Shown piece after piece: positions 36,280 through 47,585 of a stretch of DNA of 64,000 nucleotides (the stretch's first letter is position 1; each line of letters starts with the position of its first letter). Source of the stretch: Astropecten irregularis. Taxonomy: Eukaryota > Echinodermata > Asteroidea > Paxillosida > Astropectinidae. A model generated the notes under the pieces. It worked only from the letters and a program-made list of their open reading frames with translations, had not been told where the DNA came from and ran no database searches. The stretch spans positions 11,573,308 to 11,637,307 of the forward strand of contig OZ020262.1 of the NCBI GenBank assembly GCA_963971285.1, given 5' to 3'. The position numbers were made by a program, and so were the translations under genes.

Positions 36280-39200
36280 ATGACGGAAGTAGTTGAAAAG
36301 GGTACTGCCGAGGAGAAGCCCGTCCAACCGGTGCAAGAAAATACCTACACAATTAGGCCGAATTTTATGTACAAGTAAGTTCGTGATTTGTGACAGTTTC
36401 TCGAGCTCGTTCCCTGTGCCGTGGCTCAGTAGTAGTCAGTGGCTGTGGAGCCTGTGCTACTGTACTGCTACTATTACTAATAGTTGCGATGATCGTAACC
36501 CTAGGTCTGACCAGGGACTGGGACCTTAGGGTTACGACAAAACTGGTGAAAAAAAATGGGTACGACCTTTTTGCCATTTTGGCCAACTCCTGAAGTACGT
36601 TTCCACTTAGTCCGAGTAACTTGGACCCTAAAAATCGCCGTTTTTTAAACATTTGGACATGGTCTGGCGATAGTAGGGTCCAAGTACCTTGTTTGCATTT
36701 TGGTTGCAAGAGCTCCATTTTGCAATGTTTTGCCTCTACCCTGAGTCAAAATCCTGTGATTTCACCTCCAAAACGATCCCAAAATGTCTCATGCGGCCAG
36801 CTATGGACCAAGGGAGAATTGGAGATTCCAATAATGACAAGGTTTACTCACATTTTTTGAAGAAAAGATCATTTTTCCCCTAAAAATGGGCACAGAGACC
36901 TCCTATAAAATGAGCACAGTGTCCGTTGGGTCGGCCATCTTGGTTTTTCAAATTGTACACTGGTACCCAAAAAAATTAGGGAAAAAATGATCTTTTCTTT
37001 AAAAAAATGTGAGTAAACCTTGTCATTATTGGAATCTCCAATTCTCCCTTGGTCCATAGCTGGCCGCATGAGACATTTTAGGATCGTTTTGAAGGTGAAA
37101 TCACAGGATTTTGACTGAGGGTAGAGGCAAAACATTGCAAAATGGAGCTCTTGCAACCAAAATGCAAACAAGGTACTTGGACCCTACTATTAGGGACCGA
37201 AACGGACTTGCGCGCACGCGATCTGCGCACGTTCACATTTTGTGTACAAAAATGTGGTCACGCGTCTCCCGCTCGACTCGATCTATACAAAAGTGATTCT
37301 TCCATAGAGTACCACGTTCAATTCCATTGATTTTGCACTCCATAGCTAGCTAGGGAGTCAATCTTGTTCGTCGTTGAAGTTTCACGAAAATATTTCGTTT
37401 CGTTTTCAAGATACGGCGAGTTGAATAAGGTTACTCTTTTCAAACTGTATTTTCGGAGATTTCTTGTACATCCACAAAAAAAAAGATGCCATTTTTGGAA
37501 AATACGATATACAAATGCTTATATAGAGTTGAGTTTGTGATTGTAGCTGTTGACACTTCTTGCCACAACGCGACTTACCTTACCGCGATGTGCCGTGTGA
37601 CGGCCGTGGGGCTAATGCTTCGTGTGGTCGGTCAACATTCTGTGCGTGCACGCTACTTACGTTGCGTGCCGCGTTGCACGGACACTTCGTTGTTCAATGC
37701 TAGGATGTTATGTTTATCTTTTATGGATTGGTTTTCGCTCACAAGTTAAGATTTCCTTTGTATTATTTGTCATCTGTCATTACTTTTGTAAATGAATTTA
37801 AATCTTTGATTTTTTTTTTCTGTGAATTTTTTTTGTGGGTGAAATTTTTTTTATTAATAATTTTTTTTAGCTAGGCTAGTGTCTAAATTTTATAAACTGG
37901 TCTTCCCGAACCAAGTTAATTTTTGTTTCAGCCGGGGCCAAAAATTTGTTTCTAAAAGTATTCTTATCATTTTGACGTTTTTCTTGGTGATAAACATATT
38001 TTCTTTGGTTTTAAATAAATTCTTATATTTTATATTTTCTAAATTATTATCCACATGTCTCTTGTCTTCATCATTAATTGGAAGTGAATAAAATGAAGAA
38101 ATGAAATACATGTAATGTTTGCTAATGCCTTAAAACCCTGTAACAAAATACTTGCTCTTATCACATTTTGAAAACCTGAAGTAAGCAAAATTGTGGTACA
38201 AGTTGTTTTTCATTGGTAGGTTCCTATACTGATCTTTTAATTGAAGTAATGTTTTGTTATTGTGTGCTAAATTAATGGAAGTCTTATTAAAATCTCAAAC
38301 ACTTGTGCAAAACAAAATTCGAGGCAAGTGGAGAAGGATGCTGTTTTTAATCTTAAACATCAAGGGGTAAATAATGAAATTGTAACAAGTATGATGCGAC
38401 ACACTTTAATTGACTTGCAACATTTACTATAAAGAATAATAACAGACAATCTACCTTTGAGAAAAACAACAATTTCAATAAAGAAATGAAATCAGCCCTT
38501 AAGCATAAAAAGTTTCAAGAGCGTCTAAACAACAAATGAAACCGAAAAGGAAAGAAGATCTACACTGTAGAATGTTTGCTTGTTCAAAATAAAACAGAGT
38601 GGAATTTAAGACAGGAAAATATGCAATGTATGTAAAAATCGAATTAGATAGCATTCTGATTTCTCCCTTTTTTACGTTAAATTTCAAAGAAGGGGAAATC
38701 AAAACCATGGACATTTTTACAGGACCACGGCCATTTATATGTTTTAACTGATGCAGCAACTTCATTCAGTTCAGTCCAAGCAATTATGTCAGTGTTGTTA
38801 CAAATCCATTTATTAGTTGGTAAGACTGGCACTGGCAGTAATTTATTTTAATCGGACAATGGCGATAGAGAAGCTGATAAATATGCTAATAAAGTCATCA
38901 GTCAGGTTCCCGGGTTCCATTTGGTTGAACATTAAATAATTAGATGACGAAGCAGTGCACACATAAAAACTTGATGAAGATTATTGGGCTGGCAACTTGG
39001 AAATTGTTCCAACTTAATTGCACTGTTTACATAATGAAGACCATGTACAGTAGGTAGGTGGTACTTCCTTCAGTATGTTGAAGACCTACGAGTGGATACA
39101 AGAGAAAAATGAAGATAGTTCAAAGAAATGTTTACACAATGTGACAGCTGTCATTTTATAACAAATCTCAATTAGAGTCTTGCTTTTGTGGCAACTGTAA

Positions 39201-42200
39201 TTTTAAACAACAATTTGCAGGTTGCTGTTATGTGTAAATGCAGGGAGCAGTGATATACAATAACGTAACAAAAAGAACAAACTTCAAACCTCTTTGTATT
39301 CTTCAGATATGGTCGTTTCAATTTGTTTACTGATTTGTTTACTTTAATAGCATTAGTAAACAAATGCTAACACAAACTTAATAAATTATACAAACATACA
39401 GTGAGCATGTTCATATGTGCATTCCACATGACATTTGTATAGTCATGTTGTAGTAAAAAGGGCCGGGTTAAATGTATGAATATGCAAATGTTTATAGTAT
39501 TAATACATATTAATATAAATAGTCTCGTTGCCATGGTAACCATCTTTGTAAATAATAACCCTTGATTAAATGAAACTGAGCAGGCCTGTATATTTTATTC
39601 ATACTTTTGTTTGTTTTGCAATATTTTATGTATGAACAAATCACAAAAACTAAGAATGTACTTACTTTATTTTGATTCATGTGCAACAGTCAACATGTTT
39701 CATTACATAGCCAATTATAATGTTGTTTCCATGGCAACTGTAATTCTATAAACAACAATTTGCAGGTTGTTGTTATGTGTAAATATAGGGAGTAGTGATA
39801 CACAATTATATAACAAAAAGAAAAAAATTCATACCTCTTTCTATGCTTAAGATATGGTTGTTTCAATTTGTTTACTTATTTGTTTACTTTAATAGTCATT
39901 AGTAAACAAATGATTACACGAATAATTAGTAATGCAAATATACAATGAACATGTACAATTAACGGGATGTTTGATTAGCATGGTATGGTCATATGTAGTA
40001 CAAAACAGCAGTTTTAAGTTATGATTATGAGGATTATGCTTATTTGTTTATCAATATAATTAGTTATTGTTGTCATGGCAACCATACTTGTAAATAACGA
40101 CACTCTTTCATTTTTCTCGGACAAACATTTGTCTTCACTATATATCCCACTGATTGGCGAAGAAAAAATGAAAATATAGTCAGATACTGTTGAGTTATTA
40201 TCAAGTGAATTTGTTTACATCATTGTTTACTAGAATAAGATCATGTAAACATGAATTTTGTCTCCACAAAGTAACCATCTTTGCCATTGATAAATTTGAC
40301 GGAAAATGCCCTTTTTCAAAATCTTTAAGACGGCATAACTCGGCAACCGATACATCAATTTTGATAGTATTGGTATCAAATGATGCAGATTTATGCACTC
40401 TATGTGAATTTAGCATCAACAGACCCATTGCACCAACTTCAAAAATCCCATTTCAGTCCCTACTACTATCGCAAGACCATGTCCAAATGTGAAAAAAGGC
40501 GATTTTTAGGGTCCAAGTTACTCGGACTAGTTTCCACTTAGTTTTCCACTTTCCAAAATCCAAACACAAAATCTGACTACATGGATCTGATTGGTACTTA
40601 TCAATGAGTCATATAAAACCACTTTGAATATCGAAAGATCATTATATTCAGAAAATATGACCCCAAACTTACCGAAGGTGTCGAGATTCCCTCCGTTTGC
40701 CGTCAGTCAGCCATTTTGAATAGCGCGCAGTGTGACATCTCGACCAAATTACGTCACGCGATATGCCGTTTTGGCTGTTCCACCTTTCAAACTCAAACTC
40801 ACAGCCCTATGGAGGGCTCGTATCACGTGCGTTGTACAGTGCTATTACGGGCATACAGTGTGTGAGCGTGTGGTTATTGAATTGACCAGACCCGTGTGCC
40901 GAAACTGCCGAATTAAGTTTATTTCCGTCGTTCTTCTGATATGACAGGTGAAGAAAAACGTATACGGCGTGATTTTTTCCGACTTCCAACACATGCAAAA
41001 ATACGATTATTGGAGAAAGAAATGGTGTATTACACGATATGTATATATGCGTTATATCGTTGCGAGATCTAAATAAAAATATTCTGATCGACCGTCCTTC
41101 CAAAGTACCGTAAATCGTAGGCTGATCAGCATATAAATCTTACTTGAATTTCACTCAGTTATTTTGTTCAATTGGCCAAGTAGAAACACTCTCTTCATAA
41201 TTATACTGAATCTAAAAAAATTATCGTGAAATTACTGAAATCCTTCCGAAACCGATCGACTATCGCATTAAAAAATTAAGACGTAAAAACATTGCCCACA
41301 CCACAGATAAAGACAGCCTGGTATCCGCGTGCGTAATAGCCACAGTTTCAAAGCAAACGTAGTTAACGTACATTGTGTACGTGCACCAGCGAAAGTCTCA
41401 ATCAGTACGTTACACACGTGTCGTGTGCTTGAAAGGCGCTCGGTCGGAAGGCCTACCTTTTTGGATCGCGGCCGGGTTCGTTCCACCGTTACGGACGGTG
41501 GCTCACGGCCGGCCGGCTCGGTACAGATTTCGCCGTGGACTTGAAATTGAAGTGTATGTTGCGCTCGGTCGGTACCTTTTTGGATCTCGGCCGGGCTCGT
41601 TACCGTATACGGACGGTGGCTGACAGTCGCGGCCGGCTCGGTACAGAACTACAGATTTGCAGTGATTGTGGTTTTTCCGCAGTGGAATATTCCGGTGATA
41701 TTTTTAGGAATGTCTTCACTGTCCTACCGGGTATGATCATTTTTGGTGTAATTGATGACCGGATATATTTTTCAGTCACTGCGCGATCTATGAGGTGGAT
41801 GACCTTTTTATTTCTGTTTGATCATGGTTTGGGTCGGCACCGAACTTGTGACTTGCTAACATTTTGTCTGTTCGTGGGACCATTCGTAAAGGAAATCATT
41901 TGAAAATCTTAGCAATTTCCTTCAGTTCATGATGAAAGATTTGAATTTTCAGCGTCAGCTTGACATGGGAAAACAATGCGGACTCCTCCATACTGTATAC
42001 GATATGCGTGTACACGGTATATCACAGCGCACGTGTTATTCTGGGAACACCCTCCATAGGGCTGTGAGTTTGAGTTTGAAAGGTGGAACAGCCAAAACGG
42101 CATTTCGCATGACGTAATTTGGTCGAGATGTCACACTGCGCACTATTCAAAATGGCCGACTGACGGCAAACGGAGGGAATCTCGACACCTTCGGTAAGTT

Positions 42201-45200
42201 TTGGGTCATTTTTTCTGAATATAATGATCTTTCGATATTCAAAGTGGTTTTATATGACTCATTGATAAGTATCAATCAGATCCATGTAGTCAGATTTTGT
42301 GTTTGGATTTTGGAAAGTGGGAAACTAAGTGGAAACGTACTTCAGGAGTTGGCCAAAAAGGTCGTACCCATTTTTTTTCACCAGTTTTGTCGTAACCCTA
42401 AGGTCCCAGTCCCTGGTCAGACCTAGGGTTACGATCATCGCAACTACTGCTACTAGTGCTAGTGCTAAGTAGGCGCTTTGGCCTGGTTCTGTTCGTTCGG
42501 TTCACAGTGCAGTGACACTTACAACAAATAAAAGTTACACAGTCGGACAGTTGTTTGTGCTGTGGAATTAGGTAACCTTTCCTTTGACTGGCTTAGGGAC
42601 TCACTATGAGTATGAGATTGTACTTTGTAGTTTAGCCTTCCGCCATGTCTACCTAGCTACAAAGTACCGGTAGCCTATTCATTCAAACTCGGGAATAAAC
42701 ACCATTTTTGTAAACTGCATGAACATTGGTCACATTGGTAAACATGCCATACAAATTTTAGACTAAAATTTTAGACTAAATTTTGTAGTTACCTTTCCGT
42801 TAATAAAACAGTAACGAAGATGCGACATTTCACAGATGAAGCACTTACTACTTAGCCATTGTTAGCCATGCCTTAGGCTTAGGTGACTGACCTAATTAAA
42901 CAATGTACCGTGTGCACCACACACTGACAGAGTCTAATGTTCAGAACGGCTGCTGTGATCACTGGGGCCAATTTCATATCTAGAGCTGCTTAGGACAAAC
43001 ATTTGCTAAGCATGACATTTCTGTCTTAATAAAAACAGGATTAACAACCAAATTTCCGTGTGTTGTGTATCACTTGCAATTGTTCTTTGGCTGTTGTTCG
43101 CTGACCACGAATATCAAATCGAATGTTCAGTGGTGGTTTATTTGATTGGACAAGCCATTTTTGTGCTAAGCAATTTTTTGTGCTAAGCAGCTTTATGAAA
43201 TTGGCCACGGTCAAACCTGTATCATGGTCACTCGTGTACATACATGTATGTATTTTTCCTCTTTCTTTTAAAGGTTTCGTCCAGTGACAGTCAAGGAGGT
43301 GATTCATATCGTTCTGAATGAGATTCTCAACGACAGGCAATACGACGCCGAGGAAACGACAGCTTGGTGTAAACAGATCAGCAGTGAAATCAAGGACAGG
43401 TTAAAAGGTAAAAATTACTCTAATCTATGTCTAGGCCCATAAACAGGATTTCACTAAAACTTTGCAATCATCGCTAAAGTCCAAATCCATCGCTAAATTG
43501 AAAAATTGCTACGCATTAAGTAGCGATCAATTTTCCATTGGATTTTGGAATTTAGATTTGGCCTAATAGTAATTAATAGCGATGATCGCAAAGCATTAGT
43601 GAAATTAGCCTCAGATATGGCTATTGTAATGTTCGGGAAACCTCAATATTTTTCACTTCATTTATGATAATGATTAAAACAGTATCTTGGACAACAGACC
43701 AATAGCCTGAGACTGAAACTGTGTATGACATTTTAAAATATGGGCTTCAAGCACATAATAAAAAACTTTTAAAATTTCACGCAGACGGCCGAACGGCCCG
43801 ACAGACGGACGGCAGAACCAACGATACTACTGCATAGGCTTCGCTGTGCTTCGCAGCTCGCCAAAAATGAGATATTTGGGCATAGAATCGTGCACAATTT
43901 TTCCAGAATGGTCTTTTTTCTGTACAGTAGATATGGTACCCTGTATTGATCTCATTTGAATATGTGTAATCTTTGAAGGGTGCTCCGACTAGACTGAGTG
44001 GGTAGATGGTATATTTCCATTAGTCAGCTATTATAAGTTGTCTGTTTTTTATTGGTCTGCCGTAATAGCACTGAAGGAGAGCAACTAGACAGTGATTAAG
44101 TTTACTTTTTTGCAATCTTACAGGGGTGCTATTTGTTCGTTTTTCACATAAGTTTGTTTCTAATCTCATAATGTTTACTGTTCAGTCTATTGGGCCTTTT
44201 CGAAACGGAGGCTTAGGCTCAGGCTCAGGCTCCTGCTCTGACATCCATATGCTGAAAATATAGGTTGTAGTTTTTCATTGAAGCTGAAACTCTGTTATCC
44301 TTTTCAAACCAGAGAATCTACTTCAGAACCGTAGCCAAACTTCTCTATTTTGATGCCAGTTATTTCAGAATGGATTCACGAAATGGAGCCAGAGCCTGAA
44401 ACGGAGCCTGAGTTTCCGTTTCGAAAACGCCCTATGTAAGATTTTGTCGTCCATATTTGATTTTCGGTTTTGTATGTAATTTGTAATTCCTGTTTGTATA
44501 TTTTCTACATGTTCCTGCAAAAATAAGAATGAAAAAAAATATGAAAATCATCTTTTATAAGTATTTGTATTTTGGTGAATTTATATACAGGTCTCGGTCT
44601 GGACAGGTATAAGTACATCGTGCAGGTGGTTATAGGCGAACAAAGAGGTGAAGGAGTCAAGTGAGTTCTTGAAAAGATAAAAATTCATTTTATTGATCAA
44701 TTTCATCATTATTAGTAGATTATCATCAAATAACCACAAGGGAAACTGACTTTTCTCAGGTTGCAGCATTGCTGCAAGTACCGATAAAATGATCCCTGGA
44801 TATAGCGGTATGTGAGTGGTTTCATGGTTTCTGACTGCCAAACGAACAAAGATAATTGACTGTTGGGGACACCACCAACGTAGGGCTGGATGGCTCATTT
44901 GGTAGAGCGCCTGTACCGTATTCAGGAGGTTGCTGGTTCGAATCCCGCTCCAGTAAATTTGTCTTTGTTCACCTTTCAATTACTAGTACTGGTAGATGAT
45001 AATGAATACTACAAGTCACACACACTGATGGAAATTACCAAAGACAAATATTAATTCAGCTATTAATACACCCTATTAAAACCCCTCAACCTGAAGATCC
45101 AGTCAGAATACTTGCATAGTCTTAAAATAAAAAACTTACACAATGTTAATGGTACAGAAAGTGAAAAATTACGGTAGGTCTTTACAAAACATGTTGAGTT

Positions 45201-46452
45201 GTGAACTGTAAAATGAGTCCTAAGTTCAAATTTAGTACAAAGTGTTAGTGAGTTGTGTATCAGATTCCTATAACATGTGTATGAACAGCCTCTCATTGCT
45301 TACATCTCAGCTTTCCTTTGCATGGGTAACACTGTCCATTGCATGGGTAACACTGTCCATTGCATGGGTAAAGGCGCCTTTCCATATGTGCGTTTTTTCA
45401 TCCGCTGCGTATACGCTGCGTATACGTTGCGTGTGCGTTAAAATTGCCCATTAAAAAGACACACGCGACCTTTTCAAACGCACGCGCACATATGGAAAGG
45501 GTCGCTTGTTTTTTTATAATGATGGATTTTTTTGCAACGCGACGGACACGCAACGTATACGCAGCGGATGAAAAAACGCACATATGGAAAGGCGCCTTAA
45601 CACTGTCCATTGCATGGGTAACACTGTCCATTGCATGTGTAACGCTGTCCATTGCATGGCTAACACTGTCCATTGCATGGGTAACACTGTCCATTGCATG
45701 GGTAACACTGTCCATTGCATGGGTAACACTATCCATTGCATGGCTAACACTGTCCATTGCATGGCTAACACTGTCCATTGCATGGGTAACACTGGCCATT
45801 GCATGGGTAACACTGGCCATTGCATGGGAAACACTGTCCATTGCATGAGTAACACTGTCCATTGCATGGCTAACACTGTCCTGGTATAGGTACCCATTTC
45901 ATGGGTAACAACTTCCCATTGCATGGGTAGGTTTCCCATTGCATTGGTAACAGTTTCCCATTACAATATACTGTGCAATATTTATTTACACTTTATTGTG
46001 TACTAAAATTGTGTACTAAAATGTATAGAAAACTTATTTGTTTTTATTTGTTTTTTAGGATGGGTTGCAGATGCTTCTGGGATTCAGACACTGACAATTA
46101 CGCCCAGGACATCTTCATCAATGTGAGTACTAACTTAAAATTGTGACAACCGTTGCACAGGGCTGACCAAACCATTTTGCCACAACCTAGGGCCTGTTTG
46201 TTTAATAACGCACAGGATCACTGATTCTACTGAGTCGGATGCCATTTTAACGTACCCTGCATAGGACGTTGATCCCCAAATCTGGGATCCTGTGCGTCAA
46301 TCAAACAGGCCCCTAATGTAAGCACTTTACAACCGTTTCAGTGCAGACAGAAGATACTACACAATTTTTTATTTGTGTGTCCTTTTTCCCCCCATATTTT
46401 GCAGGATTCCCTGTTCTGTGTAGCTGCTGCCTTTGGAGTGTTCCATTATTAG
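36280..46452 (+). CDS. DYNLT2B: Dynein light chain Tctex-type 2B (TCTEX1D2), complete, five exons
   Basis: Exons 36280-36374, 43274-43407, 44591-44660, 46059-46122 and 46405-46452; all introns are GT-AG and phases match, giving 136 residues (human about 142). DYNLT2B is a light chain of cytoplasmic dynein-2, the retrograde intraflagellar transport motor, and acts in cilia. Diagnostic segments are ENTYTIRPNF, FRPVTVKEVIHIVLNE, KDRLKGLGLDRYKYIVQVVI, GEQRGEGVKMGCRCFWDSDT and FINDSLFCVAAAFGVFHY, which cover the whole Tctex-1 fold. The N-terminal 20 residues are variable, as usual. The start ATG has A at -3. A TTTTCAG 13 bases before the ATG suggests a 5'UTR intron. Intron 1 is nearly 7 kb, mostly transposon. 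An AATAAA lies at 46808. Exons 3-5 are repeated at 61925-63578. Confidence 0.96.
36676..37184. mobile_element. Nested foldback element, 509 bp, in the left arm
   Basis: Arms of about 220 bp: GGGTCCAAGTACCTTGTTTG at the left, its inverse at the right, with a short spacer around 36900-36960. TA flanks both ends. It interrupts GCGATAG/TAGGGAC, which is continuous in the opposite arm near 40455. Confidence 0.82.
39324..39362. promoter_or_regulatory. Cluster of forkhead-type motifs
   Basis: TGTTTAC at 39324 and 39336 and GTAAACA at 39356. The set is repeated in the second unit at 39869, 39881 and 39902. FOXJ1-type forkhead factors bind such words and work with RFX at ciliary genes. In AT-rich DNA these 7-mers also occur by chance. 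Confidence 0.4.
39527..39540. promoter_or_regulatory. RFX X-box palindrome (first)
   Basis: GTTGCCATGGTAAC fits the RFX X-box consensus GTTRCCATGGYAAC exactly. It lies in intron 1 of a ciliary gene, inside a transposable element. RFX factors are the established regulators of ciliary genes; function here is an inference. Confidence 0.6.
39725..39738. promoter_or_regulatory. X-box-like site with one weak position
   Basis: GTTTCCATGGCAAC differs from the consensus at one base of the left half-site; the right half-site is perfect. The corresponding place in the first tandem unit (about 39181-39194) has decayed to TTTGTGGCAAC. Confidence 0.45.
40069..40082. promoter_or_regulatory. RFX X-box palindrome (third)
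   Basis: GTTGTCATGGCAAC sits exactly one 542-bp period after the first site and keeps the right half-site GGCAAC. The left half has one transition from the ideal form. Confidence 0.5.
40530..42325. mobile_element. Nested element, 1796 bp, with about 280-bp inverted arms
   Basis: The left arm 40530-40816 and right arm 42049-42325 are inverse copies (TTTCCAAAATCCAAACACAA, ACTTACCGAAGGTGTCGAG, ATGCCGTTTTGGCTGTTCC). TA flanks both sides, and the other arm of the host element shows the empty sequence. The centre has a tandem pair rich in CGGCCGG (41428-41650) and no convincing coding frame. Confidence 0.82.
42964..43207 (+). mobile_element. MITE family B in DYNLT2B intron 1
   Basis: GGGGCCAATTTCATATCTAG and GCTTAGGAC at the left, CAGCTTTATGAAATTGGCC at the right. 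It ends 66 bp before exon 2. Confidence 0.85.
43447..43610. mobile_element. MITE family K in DYNLT2B intron 2
   Basis: Left GGATTTCACTAAAACTTTGC and AATCATCGCTAA; right TAGCGATGATCGCAAAGC and ATTAGTGAAATT. About 165 bp, single copy here. Confidence 0.7.
44192..44432. mobile_element. MITE family C in DYNLT2B intron 2
   Basis: Left GGGCCTTTTCGAAACGGAGG, right TTTCCGTTTCGAAAACGCCC. Interior GAAACTCTGTTATCC and CCTTTTCAAACCAGAGAATC. Its last ten bases are where the distal duplication (61757) begins. Confidence 0.87.
44760..44990 (+). mobile_element. tRNA-derived SINE (SINE2 family)
   Basis: Core 44884-44956 resembles a Thr-like tRNA: GGATGGCTCATTTGGTAGAGC (D-arm and A-box), an anticodon arm CCTG...CAGG with a 9-base loop, and B-box GGTTCGAATCC. 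The defective anticodon and T stems and the presence of several copies show a SINE, not a tRNA gene. Similarity to the copy at 56345 extends on both sides of the tRNA-like part. Confidence 0.82.
45318..45950. repeat. 21-bp minisatellite in DYNLT2B intron 3
   Basis: Unit TAACACTGTCCATTGCATGGG repeated about 16 times with GGC, GTG and CTATCC variants, then a degenerate tail. It is interrupted by the MITE at 45372-45597. Since 21 is a multiple of three, open frames run through on both strands; they are not genes. Confidence 0.95.
45372..45597. mobile_element. 226-bp palindromic MITE, Harbinger-like, precise insertion
   Basis: Ends AGGCGCCTTTCCATATGTGC and its inverse; arms extend through GTTTTTTCATCCGCTGCGT. 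TAA flanks both sides, and the distal copy of this region holds the uninterrupted GGGTAACAC, so insertion and TAA duplication are seen directly. A 3-bp T-A rich target duplication fits PIF/Harbinger elements. Confidence 0.95.
46188..46315. mobile_element. MITE family J in DYNLT2B intron 4
   Basis: Left TAGGGCCTGTTTGTTTAATA and ACGCACAGGATC; right GATCCTGTGCGTCAATC and AAACAGGCCCCTA. About 128 bp. Its duplicate is at 63314-63441. Confidence 0.85.
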
Positions 46453-46807
46453 AGGGGAATCAGCTGTGTGCTGGCTGTGAGGGAGCGTTGAGTTCATGAG
46501 AGCTAGGTGGACAACAAGACTTGGACCAGGAATGGACTATTCCAGGTCAAAAGCCCAGGGGCCGATTTCACTAATATTACAGATCTCAATTTTTTTTTAA
46601 TAATGAATTTAGTTGGCAGTTCTCTTAATTTTGAACCATACAATTTACAAACACTTCAAAGAGACTTGTTTTTGTATATAAATAATTTGGTTGTATTATA
46701 TTATTTGGTTCTAGCCATAGTCAATAATGTAGATACCTGAATTTGAAAGTCAAGGCTGGTTTTCTTTTTTCATTTTGTAATCGTCCAGCCAAAGTTCCTA
46801 CTTTGGC

Positions 46808-46813
46808 AATAAA
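46808..46813 (+). terminator. Poly(A) signal of DYNLT2B
   Basis: AATAAA 356 bases after the stop codon, inside an A-rich run. It is the first canonical signal downstream of the stop. Confidence 0.6.
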
Positions 46814-47585
46814 AAAAAGCACTTAAATAACCAAACCACTAGGCCATCCATAGACATAAATAACCTGTGGATGACAGCACGTATGGAAATCAACGTCTGG
46901 ATACTGTAATCGTGACTGCACCCGACTATTGCCAAACCATGAGCAAAAAAAGTTACTTTTACGCACGATTGAATAGGGAAGATTGATTCAAACGAGAAAT
47001 TTTAGATGAAAACGCATTGATCTGCATTTTATACCCATTGGAGCATTAAGTATACATCACATACCATTGCACAGTAATATGTTTCTCAAATAATTGAAAG
47101 ATTAAACGAAAACTTTTTGTGTTTGAAATTTAATCTCGACTTATTAAAAGGAACTAGCGTGAGATAACCTGCGCAACTGGCCTCTTTCGGAATCTTTTGC
47201 GAGATTTCAAATATAAAACCAGTATTTACGTGCGTCACGCGTCGTGATGCACAATTTTGCTCATGTTTTTTTAAGATGGCGGCGTTCCTGAAATAACACT
47301 CTGTCGCCCGCTATATTCCGTCTAAATATTTAGGTTATTTATGTCTGTGAAGCCCTCCCAATATTTCAATTGATACACTTTATAGGCCTGTTCAGTTGGC
47401 AATTGGAATAATAAGTATTGTAATATATTGATACCACTTGATTATTGTAATAAAAAAATATAGTATAAGACAGATTTTAATTTACTCATAGTCATAATTG
47501 TACCCAGAGTTGCTTATTAGTTGTTGTTTTTTTAAGACACAATTTTATTCTGCCAGGTTCTCTTCAAAACCATATACACCCAGTA

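Larger units (their letters stand above)
39189..40115. repeat. Two tandem units, 542-bp period, in the core of the intron-1 element
   Basis: ACTGTAATT..AAACAACAATTTGCAGG, CCTCTTT.TAT.CTT, GATATGGT.GTTTCAATTTG and TAGTAAACAAATG recur with a constant 542-bp shift (39189 to 39731; 39527 to 40069). The units have diverged by an estimated 15-25 percent by eye. They carry the X-box and forkhead-like sites listed separately. Confidence 0.85.
36481..42446. mobile_element. Composite long-TIR element filling DYNLT2B intron 1
   Basis: The left arm begins TAGTTGCGATGATCGTAACC and continues for about 200 bp; its inverse closes the element at 42446. Both arms are interrupted: the left by a 509-bp element, the right by a 1796-bp element. 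Removing these restores matching arms through GGACCTTAGGGTTACGAC, GTCCGAGTAACTTGGACCC and ATTTGGACATGGTCT. The word TACTGCTACTA occurs just outside both ends (36463 and 42445) and may be a target duplication, offset by some bases on the left. No long coding frame: non-autonomous. Confidence 0.82.
44423..46874 (+). repeat. Duplicated segment, copy 1 (with DYNLT2B exons 3-5)
   Basis: Matches 61757-64000 in direct orientation at nearly every base. Differences I could see: one base at about 44914 (C versus G in the SINE), one at about 46532 (G versus T), a 226-bp MITE plus its 3-bp duplication present only here, and one 21-bp minisatellite unit fewer here. These length changes account exactly for the shift from 17334 to 17126. 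Confidence 0.97.

Noticed and set aside
44884-44956. Apparent tRNA-Thr gene
   Set aside because: The anticodon loop has nine bases, the T stem has a mismatch, and the same sequence occurs several times with shared flanks, so it is a SINE.
45398-45939. Long repetitive open frames of 100-154 residues on both strands
   Set aside because: They are read-through of a 21-bp minisatellite (and its duplicate at 62611-63065); the period is a multiple of three and there is no coding signal.
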